Assembly (NCBI GenBank): GCA_029582265.1
Contig: CM055835.1
Location: 15,919,580 to 15,983,579 of the forward strand
Direction of reading: 5' to 3'
DNA from: Zoroaster sp. YZ-2022
Taxonomy: Eukaryota > Echinodermata > Asteroidea > Forcipulatida > Zoroasteridae
DNA: 64,000 nt
A program made the translations under genes and the position numbers. Positions within the stretch are counted from its first letter, which is position 1. Each line of letters begins with the position of its first letter. Below, piece by piece: positions 45,861 through 58,394 of this stretch. The notes under the pieces are model-generated. The model did not search any database. It had not been told where the DNA came from and was given only the letters and a program-made list of their open reading frames with translations.

Positions 45861-46766
45861 TTAACCCTAACCTTCCCAAATCCTCCCTCTTTGCCAAAGT
45901 AAAGGATTTTGAAGGATTGAGGTTACATGCTACATGCTGTTTGCTAAAGTGAAGGATTTTGGAGGATTGAGGTTATTAGGCATACTTGCCTTTCCATGGT
46001 ACATGTACATCCATGTTGTACATGTACATCCATGGAGTGTCGTGGCCGAGCGGTCTAGCGCACCGAACTCAAGTTCTGGTGTTGCCAGCAGCAGGGTGTG
46101 GGTTCGAGCCCCGGTCGTGACACTTGTGTCCTTGAGCAAGGTACTTAACCATAATTGCTTCGTCCTTCGGATGGGACGTAAAGCCGTAGGTCCCGTGTGT
46201 TGTATAATGCACGTAAAGTGGATTGTCGTGCGGTCTAGCGCACTGAACTCAAGTTCTGGTGTTGCCAGCAGCAGAGTGTGGGTTCGAGCCCCGGCCGTGA
46301 CACTTGTGTCCTTGAGCAAGACACTTAACCATAATTGCTTCTCACCACCCAGGGGTTAAATGGGTACCTGTGAAGGCAGAGATGGTTTGCTCTATATGCG
46401 CTAGAAATGGCAGCAATTGAGCTGTATACTCCCCAGGGAGCTGAGATGGTTTCAGGAATGATTTATGAGCCTTATGAGCCTTATGAGCAGGGATAATAAT
46501 ATAATGCGCCTTGAGCGCCACTTAGTTGGTGGATACGTGCGCTATATAAATCTATACATTATTATTATTATTATTATTATTATGTTTGTTGTAGTGATTG
46601 CAAGGTCAGTGCTTGGGTCAGTGGACACTGTTTATTGCTCCATGCATGCAGGGAGGGTCCTTGGCCATGTATGTATCACAGATTAGAAACACATGTGTGC
46701 ATACATGTCATGTGCTTGCTTTACGACTGAAGTATTTGAAGCAAATGGGCCTAGGGAGTTAGTTAA
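45861..46766 (-). mobile_element. TTAA-type element, same family as 26640-29660, interrupted by a SINE
   Basis: Reverse copy: TTAACCCTAACCTTCCC at the left and GGCCTAGGGAGTTAGTTAA at the right. Only one left-end unit is present, with no array. The dimeric SINE at 46035-46582 sits at the CATCCATG site found intact at 29500 and 58612. Confidence 0.88.
46035..46582 (+). mobile_element. Dimeric tRNA-Leu-derived SINE, full length
   Basis: Same structure as 6285-6830, nearly identical in sequence, with an (ATT)n tail. It lacks GCCGAG from the A-box of unit 2, as does 14077-14561. Confidence 0.92.
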
Positions 46767-47269
46767 TGTACATGTACATGTATCAAAGTTACAGTGTATT
46801 GTGTAATGCACAATATACACATATACAAGAACCCAGGACGAAGTGAAAGTGAAGGGGCATGCCCTGGTGTTTCTGGAATGTCAGCAAAATGCACCTTTAA
46901 GCTCTTTGAAACCTTTGGGAAATGGCGCTAAATGACAGTATTATCTACCGTATAGGCCTGGAATTTCACGGAGGCCATGACCTCAGTTGATCTGGTCTTG
47001 GCAGTGTCCCTGACACATGTTCCCATAGACATTCTGATATGCTGATGGAAGTGTCCTTGCCCTATACAAATTCAGTTCCAATTCTGTTAAAATTATATTT
47101 ATAAATGATTAAAACTTGTATTCAAATGTGAACTACATGTATGACTTGTGAATTGGACAAGTTGTGAATTGTGAAGTACAAAATGCTGTAAATGCAAATT
47201 ACGGCGCATGTATTTATACATGCATAATTGCATGGATACATTTTGTGAACTGTACCACTTCTGTACCAC
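46767..47269. other. Unassigned intronic sequence
   Basis: No exon, repeat ends or RNA gene recognised. Confidence 0.4.
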
Positions 47270-47590
47270 TTAACCCTCATACACATGGAGGCCACTCCAA
47301 TCCACAAAATTCTGCTCTTGAGCAACCTACAGTACATACAGTACAAGCCTGCTGTCCTTTCCAAGTAATCTTACAAAATCAACTGTGTGCCACCCAAGGC
47401 CACTGTAAATGTTTGAACATATTAGTATGGCCTGCAATGTATCAATGGGAGACCACCTTACCCTGCAATCTCAGTGGTGTGACAGTGCACAGAAGGGTAA
47501 CCATAGGAGGCCAATGGCAACAGCTTAAATGGCTTGGAGTGGCCTGAATGGGTTGTTTCAAAAATCGCACTGATTGTAGGAAGGTTTTAA
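47270..47590. repeat. TTAA-type MITE, inverse relative of 31982-32414
   Basis: TTAACCCTCATACACATGGA at the left, ATTGTAGGAAGGTTTTAA at the right. Shared words include CAAGTAATCTTACAAAATCA. Confidence 0.82.
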
Positions 47591-48920
47591 TGCACCGCAA
47601 CATAAATATACATGTACTAAATGAAAGCATACATGTACATTTGTATGTACATTGTACACTGGAGAAAAAATGTACTGTAATGGGACTAGTGCATACATGT
47701 ATGTACGTACATGTATGTACAGTGTATGCCTTGGGACTTTACTTGGAAAAGCAAGACCAGGACAACAGTATGCATGTAATGTGCTACATGTATTTAAACA
47801 TAACGCATGGATTACTATGGTAATCAGATCTGGAGACTGCAATCCCATCTCATGCTCCATTTACTCACATTTACTCACATTTGAGATCCACTGACACACC
47901 AGGGGCAAAGCAAAAAAAAGTAAGGTTTCCCTACAGATTTCAAACAAAATATTCAGATTTGTATGTACATGTATCTCTACGTGTTAATTTTTATTTATTT
48001 TAATTTTTTTGTTTAGTAATTTTTAAATTTTGTTTACATTTAATTGCCAAAAATTATAAGCGACCTCGTTGCTCAAAGCTGGAGAACAGCAGGATCAAAT
48101 TCACTGGCCTTGACGTGCCAAGGCCAGTGAATTTGAATTTTTGTCAAACTTTTCGTTTGTAATATTGTTAGGCCTACATTGTAAGTACTTGTATAGCATC
48201 AAAGCAGGATAAATGCATGCTAGCAAATGCACCATTCATAAATGAGCCCAAAGGATTTCAACCGCACTGGCGGACCCCTCGAAAAATCCCACAAATTGAA
48301 ATGTATCAACTATTGTGGCGTTACCCTGTGTTTTTGCCTCAACCAGATTGCCTATAGGACTGTGTTTAATCAGGTCTATCTATCATTCATACTACGATGC
48401 CCTGGGATGGCATTTTTATGGAGCTGCGGTCATTCAAATGTCAAGCACTTGCTCACTCTCCGGGCGTTCTTGTCCACAGCTTTTTTTTATAGTACTGAAC
48501 ATCAGTGCCGAGGCTTGTTACTTGTCTCCCAGAGCTCAAACCTTGTTGTCAGTGTTTGCACTTCAGATGTGCAGAGAGAGAGAAGAAAACAGACATCACT
48601 GTGCAAACTGTCTAGGTCTCTTGTTTTACCACTGTCCTAGTGTCCACATGTATACTAGTACAATACTGTACAGTATGTATGTTGTAGCGTACTATGTATG
48701 TGCAGGGATACACGACACATGAAAAAGGGCTCTGAATTGCTAATAAGTACATCATACATGTACATTGTATCTCAATTCCAAGTGATACAAATCCTTTATA
48801 CATGTAAACTGTTTCATGTTCAAGCCTATTAACCTAAGGAATCTATACACATGAAGACATAATACATACCAAACTAAGCACATTTTGTACAGAACATTCT
48901 GCCACTGTAAGGAAGATTCT
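47591..48920. other. Unassigned intronic sequence
   Basis: Contains the hairpin at 48095-48134. Overlapping 132- and 135-codon frames at 48242-48722 have no recognised similarity and overlap each other in two frames. Confidence 0.4.
48095..48134. repeat. Perfect 17-bp stem hairpin
   Basis: CAAATTCACTGGCCTTG, a short loop, and its exact inverse CAAGGCCAGTGAATTTG. Confidence 0.8.
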
Positions 48921-48925
48921 ACATA

Positions 48926-49311
48926 CTGTAAAACTGGTAATATTCGCGTGAGTAATTTTTTGCGCTCAGCCACCCTACCGACACATTCGCGGGTTGTTGC
49001 TTTCGCGCACGGTAAATATTTGACTTGTACTTTGTAGTACAATGCACACTATGTGGTTGACACGTATTTACCACTTCAAAAGGTGACCTAATTATAGTGC
49101 CGAAGTCGTGCACCGGCGCTATGCACAATGCTTATAACATGTAGGTACGTCTTCATTACGGGGCCGGGGGTAGAGGTAAACAAAGAAAATATTAGTAACT
49201 TACCAATCCACCGGGCGGGTAATAAATTCGCGTGTTATTAAATTCGCGCTGTCTAATCGTTACGCGAAAAGCGCGAAAATAAATGTTGCGCGAAAATTAC
49301 CAGTTTTACAG
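48926..49311. mobile_element. TA-flanked MITE, ends CTGTAAAACTGGTAAT, rich in TTCGCG
   Basis: CTGTAAAACTGGTAATATTC at the left pairs with AATTACCAGTTTTACAG at the right, with TA on both sides (48924-48925, 49312-49313). The interior is rich in CpG words (ATTCGCG, GCGCGAAAA). It lies within the edge of the minisatellite, whose units flank it on both sides. Confidence 0.87.
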
Positions 49312-49320
49312 TATATACCA

Positions 49321-49868
49321 ATGTACAGAATATTCTACCATTGTACAGAAGATTTTACCATTGTGCAGAAGATTCTACCATTGTACAGAAGATTCTATCA
49401 TTGTGCAGAAGATTCTACTATTGTACAGAACATTCTACCGTTGTACAGAATATATTTACCATTGTACAGAATATATTCTACCATTGTACAGAATATATTC
49501 TACCATTGTACAGAATATTCTACTATTGTACAGAATATATTTACCATTGTACAGAATATATTCTACCATTGTACAGAATTTTCTACCATTGTACAGAAGA
49601 TTGTATCATTGTACAGAATATTCTACCATTTTATAGAATATTCTACCATTGTACAGAAGATTTTATCATTGTACAGAAGATTCTACCAATATTGTACAGA
49701 ATATTCTATCATTGTACAGAAGATTTTATAATTGTACAGAATATTCTACCATTGTATAGAATATTCTACCATTGTACAGAAGATCATTGTACAGAAGATT
49801 CTACCATTGTACAGAATATTCTACCATTGTACAGAAGATTTTATCATTGTACAGTACCATTGTACAGA
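49321..49868. repeat. Minisatellite of about 18-22-bp units
   Basis: The unit is TTCTACCATTGTACAGAATA, with some GAAGA and TATAT variants. Because the unit is not a multiple of 3 and holds no stops, long frames stay open in all three phases. These are not proteins. Confidence 0.95.
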
Positions 49869-50033
49869 AATCCATTGGCTTACTTTGAGAGCAGCAGCTT
49901 CTGTGGCTATTTTTTCAGTTTCTTTAGACAAAATAAAACACTCTGGCATGAAAAATAGTGTTGGCTTTCATAGTTAATTTTTTGCCCATTTTGTAACACA
50001 GATGTGTCGTTATCAGATCCATACACTGTATCT

Positions 50034-50150
50034 CCTGAAGACCATCAGAGCATACTGATTGAAATGTCTTAACCAGATGTTCTCCTCAGAACCGTCACTA
50101 CTCAAAAGAGATTCTTTTAATACACATGGTACATGGTGTCACCGCAAATT
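50034..50150 (+). mobile_element. Penelope-like 3' terminal relic
   Basis: CCATCAGAGCATACTGATTG and ACATGGTGTCACCGCAAATT match, with decay, the terminal region of the copies at 12831 and 37072. Confidence 0.75.
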
Positions 50151-50154
50151 TCCC

Positions 50155-51044
50155 ATTGCCACCATTGCATCAAAGTCTTATTTATTTGACCTGACATGTG
50201 ATAAAGAGTTTAATAGTTAATCCTAAAATCTCCAAACCTTATAAATGGGAAAGCTCATGTTATAATGTCAATATGTGCCAATAATGTCAATATGTGCCAT
50301 CTTGTACCTCGTCAACTTGTACCCCTTGCCAACTTGCACCCCTTGCCAACTTGTACCCCTTGCCAACTTGTATCCAAAATGATTTCACATTGTAATTGAT
50401 ATGACATACATGTAAATGGCGGTTAAATTATTCACTTGTAAACACAAAGTAATGCAAGAGTACGAGTTGGCGTGAGTGTTTAAGTTGGTGAGTGTACAGT
50501 GCATGAACATGTACATGTACATGTAATGAGCATGCACTCCTGTGACAAGTTAACAAGTTGGTTGGGCAGTGGATACAAAGTTTGCAACTTGTGTATGAGT
50601 TGACTCAAATTATTAACAATGTAGGCTGTAGACTATGCATCCTTCATACATGTATTTACATGTACTGTATGTATTTGTTTGTTTGATCAAAGCTGGCATG
50701 TTGTCACAACAGGAATAACAAGTATTTTGTTACTCTGTAGTGTCAGGTCCACCTTGGATGGTCCTTATGTATGTAATTAGTATGAATCCACAGCAGAGCC
50801 TGTGCAGGATTCCATCACCTCGCCTACAGCACTCTAACCCCATCAGTGTCATACCTCCTACTTGGCTGTCAGCTTGAACCACTTTTCCCTGGAGCTCCGA
50901 GAACGTGTTCAATGAAAGGCGCTGTGATTATAAACAGATATCATTGGCTTACTGCCCCATTACTGACTTGTATTTCCCACTAGACCACTGGTCTGGAGTC
51001 CATTTAATAATGCATTAGTTTTACAGTGCACTCGTTGATCATTC
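50155..51044. other. Unassigned intronic sequence
   Basis: Short tandem repeat of CCCCTTGCCAACTTG at about 50320-50370. No exon. Confidence 0.45.
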
Positions 51045-51047
51045 TAA

Positions 51048-52240
51048 AGCCCCTTTCACACTAGACGTATTTCCAGGGAAATTCCCGGGAAATCTGTTCA
51101 CACTTCAAAAGTTACTGCCAGGAAATTCCTGGGAAGTAGCTTATGCCCGGGAAATAATTACCCCTGCTCGGGAGTAGGAGTAAGCGAGTTTTTCCCGGGA
51201 ATAGTGTTTTTCCCGGGAAATATCAACTAGTGTGAAACGAAAGCGGGTTTAACTTAACCCACTTTCGCGTCGCGGATGTTGGGACGTCAACATGTCTTGA
51301 AAGGTCAGCGAGGTCACAAATAACGCGCCAAATAGCTCGCGCGCTAATATCCAGTGTTGTATTTCAGTACTTTTGAAACTTTCCTTCTTATAATATAAAT
51401 GTCTACATAAGATCTGTAAATAACACAATATATTTAGTTTTCTAGAATGTGACCAAATAAATGGTTTTAGAATTGAATAAAAGAATTGTCGCGGACAAGG
51501 CCATGTTAAGCATCCGTATCATTTACGTGTATTTATAATGTCCGCATGGTTAGGTACCAGTCTTCCTTTTTTTCAAGCGTATACCTGCATGCCAAGCGGC
51601 ATGCGTGTGGCATTACGTGTCTTCGCTAACATTCAATGATGACACGTTTGAAGGGAGTGCGGCTATAAGCCAGGCACTTCGTGTATGACGTCACCAAGTG
51701 CAGGCTCATCACATGAGGCCCATTTACGAATTCTCAATTCGTCAAAAAATCTTACGGAGAGGTTAATGAAATTCAAACAATAAACAGGCATTTTTTTGTT
51801 GCAAACTGATGTTTTATACATGTACCTACCTGTTTACAATTATGAGTGAAAGACTGCAAACACTGTGACTCGATATAAGCATGCACACGTGTGCATATTG
51901 TTTATATGTTTGCAAATGGGTTCTCAACTGGGCGCCGCGCAATAGATCAAACACAGTGACGTCAGACACGAAGTGCCTGGCTTGAGCGCATGGCATTCTG
52001 GGATTGGACTTCCGCCCACAACATTTTCAACTTCCGTATGGGCCGATTCAGTTAGCGCATTTCCCGGGATTTGATCGCGAGTGTGAAATGACCATGCATG
52101 TTCCCGGGAAATAATGTTCCCGGGAGCGACCAGATAGGTACGGTGTGAACGGTCGCTGGGGTGTTGGTGGGGTTAAAAACTCCTGGGAATTTCCCGGGAA
52201 TTGTTTTCCCGGGAATTGGCTCTGTAGTGTGAAAAGGGCT
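51048..52240. mobile_element. Harbinger-like non-autonomous element, TAA duplication
   Basis: Left AGCCCCTTTCACACTAGAC and right (inwards) AGCCCTTTTCACACTACAG are TIRs flanked by TAA (51045-51047, 52241-52243). Both sub-terminal regions are rich in TTCCCGGGAA palindromes. Internally it carries an inverted pair at 51667-51983. No transposase frame. Confidence 0.82.
51667..51983. repeat. Nested TIR pair with CRE palindromes
   Basis: AAGCCAGGCACTTCGTGTAT at the left is inverted as ACACGAAGTGCCTGGCTT at the right. TGACGTCA lies at 51686-51693 and 51957-51964. Confidence 0.8.
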
Positions 52241-52689
52241 TAACTAACAGGGGCCAATATCAGAGCTGGTGAGCACAAAAAAGTTATGCTTAACAAAAAT
52301 AGGTTACCAGGCAAATTGTCATGTTATGTGTATGTACAGGCACATGTATGTTCATAGCCAGAAGGCTGGTTCTCAGTTAAATGTTGCTTTGCCAATAAAT
52401 TTGCTACAATATTTTCTGCTTAGCAGCTCTATGACGTTGGACTCTGGTACATATGTACATTTCTCAAATAGCCCAGGGCCAATTGCATAGCGCTACTTAC
52501 CGGTAAGCAGTTTTTTCTGTTAACTATCGTATAGCAGAAGAAATCTGCTAGACATAAGCGTATATGTATATCACAGGTTAGCAAGATACACGTAATTCGG
52601 TCGCTTGAGCGTTCACTAACGGTGAGCAAGTTATGGTTAGCGTGCCCTTTTCTAAGTCTGTAGCAAGTACACCTATTGTACATGCCAAA

Positions 52690-53068
52690 ACATGTTGGAA
52701 GGTTTTGAAAGGTACTGGTACTAAGTCTTAAAGTAAAGCTAAGTAATCCTCAATCAAGTTCATCCAAGTGTCAAAACCTTTCAGAAAGTGCCTGAGCTAC
52801 CCTGTACATAAACAGTAATCCCTAAGATATACACATCTATCAGTCTATTACTTGCCGAAGGGATTTGAAATGTGCAGTGACTAACAGTAAACAGTTATGT
52901 ACACAAATTATGTATAGTACATATGGTAGTATATCTACACCACCTTTCAAAACCTGCCAGTGTAGTGTATAGTGAAGCAACTACATAACCTTTCAAAACC
53001 CTCCGGCTGACAGGTTCTGAAAGGTGCAGTTTCTAGGCCCAAAACAGCAATTTTTATAGGAGGGTTAA
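52690..53068. repeat. Probable TTAA-type MITE, left end decayed
   Basis: The right end is ATAGGAGGGTTAA. CTTTCAAAACC/GGTTTTGAAAGG words are inverted across it. The left TTAA is not clear. Confidence 0.5.
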
Positions 53069-53495
53069 AGATCACCTGTGTTTTACATGAACCTGAAATT
53101 TTCCGTTTTGTTTTTATTAGAACATTGATAATTTCCTTTCAGAAAAGAAAACAAAATGCGTATTTAAAAAATGGTGAAATTATGGCCCAGTGGAATAAAA
53201 TGTGTAAATGTAAAATAAAAATAACTAGGATTCAGTGCAGTCTTCGTAATTTTGACTAGCCCGCTGGACTACGAGGAGACTGTTTTACACTGTAAGTGAC
53301 ATTTGACCACCGGACCACTGGCAAATTTGAATCCTGACAGCATGTTGTACATGAACATTTGTACAGCTCATTAGAGAATTAACATAGTACTATGGCAAAC
53401 CTTCTTATAGTATTGATACACAAGCTAACTTATCCGATCATGATCATGATTTTGATAGCATACATGTATGAAGTACACATACATGTAAGAAGTGA

Positions 53496-53873
53496 TTAAC
53501 CCTCCTACTGTTTGACCATTTGAAACCATTCAAAGTTTCCACTTACCAAAATGCCCATTGGTTTTGTACACACATGGTGATACCATTTGAACAGTGTTGG
53601 TAGCAAGCTTTACTACCATTCAAATCCATTCAAATGCATAGAGGGTCCATTGATTCACCACATTGTATCCAAACAAGGTTTTGTGTTAGCTGTACTACCA
53701 TTTGGAAAGATCCAAATAAGGTTTTGTATCAGCTGACCTACATGTACCATTTAAAACCATTTGGGGGAATCAATACTGTACACAGTTATTTCACCATTCA
53801 AAACCACAAAAGCGAATGGTTTCAAATGGTAGATCAACTTGTTTGAAAAAGGTACCAGAAGTAGGAGGGTTAA
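53496..53873. repeat. TTAA-type MITE (TTAACCCTCCTACT ends)
   Basis: TTAACCCTCCTACTGTTTGA at the left, AGAAGTAGGAGGGTTAA at the right. The interior is dominated by CCATTTGAAACCATT-like words, different from the CAGTCAAAA family. Confidence 0.85.
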
Positions 53874-54929
53874 GTTAAATAAAATATGAAGGGTTTATAT
53901 GAGGTTTGTGGGAATGATGCAAGCACTTTTGGGTAAATTATGTTTGGGGAGGTGGCATTCTCTGTGTAGAAACATTACAGGGAGTTTGGGATGTGACTCT
54001 TGAGCACGCAATATGAAAGTGTCAATGGGAGAAATCTGAAAAGAGAAGTTTGAAAAGATGAAGTCCTGCAACTTCAAGGGTAACGGTTTATAACATTGCT
54101 GGGCCTTGTTGATGGACATTGAAAAGAATTGGACATGTCTGAATGGAATCGTCATGGTAAATTCACAAATTTGTTGGTGTTAGTAGCCTCCCCTCTTCTG
54201 AATTGAACCCCCCCCCCCCCTGTGAGTGATTGCTAAAATGTTCACCTTACCATGGATACAAAAATCAGTTGAACAAATTGATTGTACATGTGTACTTGTA
54301 TGGCATTATCCTTCACATGTTACTTTCATTTCCTACCACAATGACAAATACAGACCAATAAGATACATGTACTTCCTTCTTTTGTCCCCGAGTCATTAAT
54401 CATTCATACAGGTCAATAGTGTTAAAAGGGACATTTCAAAAGCAGCGTCCTTCCTTCATAGAGCTGCTTAAACACACACATCTGCTGAGCACAGAAAAGT
54501 TGTGCTCGGCAAAAAATACACAGGTTCTAGGCTACATTTTTGCTAAGTGGGTTAACTCGCTTAGCAATATTTCCTGCTAAGCAGAGCTGTATGAAATTGG
54601 GCCCATGGCCTACAGTACATGTAATTCCGCACTTACAATTTCCATTTTCTGCACTGCTTTAACACAGGGTTAGTGCAAAATGTCTGTGCTAAATGTTTGT
54701 GCTAGCCATGTAAGCAGCAAATCTTTAGTTGCGCAAAGTGTGCATTTTTATGCAGAAATTCCTTGCTAACCCGTGAAATAGCATTATGTTTTAAAAGCAC
54801 TACTTGTAATTTTCTGATTTGTGTTGATTTTTTGCTAGCACAGACATGAAATTGGACTCAATCAGTGCACAGTTTGTCAATTATTTCGCGAAATGTCTTA
54901 TTTGAAAGTAATTTTCCCCCCTAAGTACT
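53874..54929. other. Unassigned intronic sequence with one hairpin repeat
   Basis: 54460-54604 is a relative of the palindromic family at 40353-40638. A poly-C run is at about 54208. The rest is unassigned. Confidence 0.45.
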
Positions 54930-55101
54930 GTTAACTCCATGACTAAAAATAATACCCCACATTATAAAGGTCATATTACCGTTGCTGAGCACTGCATAAA
55001 TGAGCAAGTAATTTTCAGTCATTGTGTTCATCTTAAACTAGGACACCGATTCTATGCCCTGTTGAAAGTCTGCTCTGATCGTGACGCCATTGTCCCTTTA
55101 A
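54930..55101. repeat. MITE, 'TTAAAGGGACA' family, decayed left end
   Basis: TAATACCCCACATTATAAAG, ATAAATGAGCAAGTAATTTT and the end TTGTCCCTTTAA match 19208-19419. Confidence 0.72.
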
Positions 55102-57160
55102 GAGAAAAAACAATGGAATTAACACCTTGATAAGAGAGAAGTTTTGTACAGTCTGTGAACTTGTTGCCATTGACTCAAGTTTCAATCTTTGAAATGACAT
55201 CGACAGTGATGAAGGATTCCTGTCTGTTTGATAATTAATTGCACTGTGTACTCCCTGGTGCTGGGCTGTGCTGTGTTTATTAGTAATACGATTTATGTAG
55301 ACCTATAGATCTGATGACGAGTGGTGATAATAATTGATAGCCCTTCATTTATGATTTACACATATATTCTTTATAGGAGTGGCCATGAGAGTTGAAGAGA
55401 TGGTGCTCCCCAGAGGAAACTAACTCATAAATGAATCATTATATGTGTTTCTTATAAATATTTCATGATTCTTGTCTGAAAATCACATACATGTACAAAT
55501 GGGTGGTAAAACTGAAAATGATGGTACTGGAGGCAGCCATGTTGGTAGATTTTGAGCTTTAAACATGTATTTTGAAGTCATCCGCAATCCTGAAACCTTC
55601 CTACATGTAGTAACCAATAATGACACACAGTATACCGGCAAGCCCGCTGCTGGCCAGTGCCTGTAGATACATACAGTAACCTGTGTGTGCTTAATCATGC
55701 TAGGTGTGTTTGTGCATACACTGTACTGCATTATGTACCTTGGATTTTGTCTTTGTGAAGTACATGTACATGTACATGTTAACATGTACATGTACTGTCG
55801 AACTACATGTATCTTAGTAGGGCATGTCTATGCCCCTTTCTTTTCGAAGATGGCGGCACCCATGGAATGCCTCTTTTGTGTGTACCAGTACATCTGTTTG
55901 GAAGTTGGACAGCAAGCAAAGATGGGGTCATCTTAACCTCTAAACATTCATTGTTAAATGTAGAAAAATGCTTTCAAGTTTCAAGTTTCAACTTTCACTC
56001 TGTACAGACTTAGGCCCCTAAAAAGTCTCTGGTTTCTGGTCATACGTGACACGTTTTTTTGGTGTTTTTTTTTGCCAACCAGTGAAATACATGATACATG
56101 TACATGTATACTCCATTACTGGAACCAGAAACACAGCACGGCAGAATTCCAATCGATAATTTCACAAAATTGGCTGAGAGGTTACCCCAAATTAAATGAA
56201 TTAATGTACGAATGCTGAAGTGGCATCAACTCCTGACAATAACTAGAGGCTAGAGCACGGCTAGTTAAAGCGTAGAGAATACGTTTTTTATCAGAAAGAT
56301 CTCATTTCGCGATAGTTGAGATTCCAAACCACATGTGGTGTTACCACAATCCAAATCGATTACCATCAGTTAGTTAGCATTCATTCTACAATTAACTGAA
56401 GGTTTAAATATTCATTGTGTTGCTGAAGCCTGAAGTGGACAATCGTGCATAGAATGTTCACGTACAGTACACATTTACATGCACATTCTGTCACAGCTGT
56501 GGCAAAAGCCAATCTGACTGAAATATTTTGAAATATAATTACACGTACGTGTACATACACATAATAACCATACATTGTGTGCATTAGGTAATAGCACGTT
56601 TTTTCTCCAAAATATTATTACACATGTACTTAAACATATATTACATGATGTATATTATACAATTGGACGTACATGTACATGTATGTACATGTACATTGTA
56701 CATTGTACATGCACATTGTACATGCATCCACATATTTTGAGTTTAAATATGTAAAATTTTACGTACCTGTACATCCAATGTACATTTGTAGAAGTACATG
56801 TACTGTATGTTTACAAGATTACATGTACTTGTAACTCGTATTTTATAACAAGCCACATACATATGTATGTTTCATTTGTTAATAATTATGAACTCTTGGT
56901 ACACATAAGAACCATACATTGTGTGCATTAAGTTACAGCACCTTTTTCTCTAAAAAGCCTGTTACATGTACATGTACATGTATCTCAGGCCTCGACCTTA
57001 AGGATTGAGAGGGCACGGCCAATTTGGTCTTGGCTCTATCAAAATTTCAAGGCAAACCAAAGGGGCATCACGGCCAAGTCAGAGGGGCACCAGGACAATG
57101 GCCACAATTAAAATCAAGGCCTGTTATCTAATTACTCCGTACACATGTACCGGAGTTGTA
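55102..57160. other. Unassigned intronic sequence with a repeat fragment
   Basis: 55990-56190 is a fragment of the AGGCC...GTCTCC family (AAAAGTCTCTGGTTTCTGG). TACATGTAC runs are dense at 56670-56720. No exon. Confidence 0.4.
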
Positions 57161-57174
57161 GTAATCGTACTCAT

Positions 57175-57535
57175 ACTCATGAAAAAGTACTCAACAACAG
57201 CTATAGAGTTGGAGTATGAGAACTTAACAAACTCATACTCCAGTACAATTTTCTGTACTCGTACTCATGTACATGTACATGTACATTCATGAGAAAGTAC
57301 TTGACTACAAACTATAGAGTTGGAATATGAGTACTTGTAGTACACAGTTGTACATGTACTCGTACTCCAGTACAATTTTCTGTACTCGTACTCATACATG
57401 TACATTCATGAGAAAGTACTTGACTACAAACTATAGAGTTGGAATATGAGTACTTGTAGTACACAGTTGTACACGTACTCGTACTCCAGTACATTTTTCT
57501 GTATTCGCACTGGTACTCATGAAAAAGTACTTAAC
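57175..57535. repeat. Tandem repeat of about 110 bp, three partial units
   Basis: The segment with CTATAGAGTTGGAATATGAG and CGTACTCCAGTACAATTTTC recurs at about 57200, 57310 and 57430. A related single copy is at 58795-58930 and a piece at 59615-59660. Confidence 0.75.
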
Positions 57536-58394
57536 TACTAGTCTGACATGTATACGAACAAAGTTCATGGCTTTACTAATCTTATCCATCTTTTAAATGT
57601 TATTGTAAATGTTTCGTCGTTACTCAATTAAATAATTTCATCTTAAAGTATACTTTCATTAGATTACAAGCCATTTCCTTGTAACTCAATTAAATTATTT
57701 CATCTTGTACACATGCTTTCATTGGATTTAAAATCAATTTTCCCAGTCAATGTAGAGCTCTAACGATTTAATACATTTTTAATGGATTGAGAAAAGTTCA
57801 TGCGATATGACTGTGTACTGACGATCACATGGAGTTGTCCTGTTGAGGGTCCGTGACCAGACCGATGGATGAGATTTATGTACATGTACATGTATGTAGT
57901 TGGTAGAAGTGACAGCGTTCTTGTCTATGGGGTCATGGCTTACCCTGGATCTGTTTGGTATTCACAGGTCCAGACTTGTTTTGTTCAGTGTTTAAAAATT
58001 AAAAAAGCAATTTCTTTGACTCTTGCTAAACTTGACAGTGGATTTGTCAATTCAGAGTTTATGGTCCCACAACACACTAAAATGACCTTTGTCTGACTTT
58101 CTAAGATTTAAAGGGAAGGTACAACATTTGGTACCGTATTTGGAAATGTACAAACCCATTTCAACCCTTTAGTCTTCAGGAACATAAAAATAACATTCAA
58201 GATTTCAACATTGAAAAAGTTACATGTATTGTCATGATAAAAACATGAACATTTATTTATACATAGTCAAAGTTTCATCACAATACATACATCATCAGGT
58301 GCTCATGTTTTTGAGAATTTAATAAAAAGAAATTGCTACATACTATCATGTTTTTGGGGTTTATTTTTGGTGTTTGGGGGGGGGGGGGGTTATA

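Noticed and set aside
48242..48722. 132- and 135-codon overlapping frames
   Set aside because: No recognised domain, no splice or codon-bias support, and two overlapping phases are equally open.
49283..49977. Up to 205-codon frames rich in YRIFYHCTE
   Set aside because: Minisatellite translation, open in all three forward phases, so not a protein gene.
57005..57292. 95-codon frame
   Set aside because: It runs through the about 110-bp tandem repeat and TACATGTAC runs, so it is low complexity.
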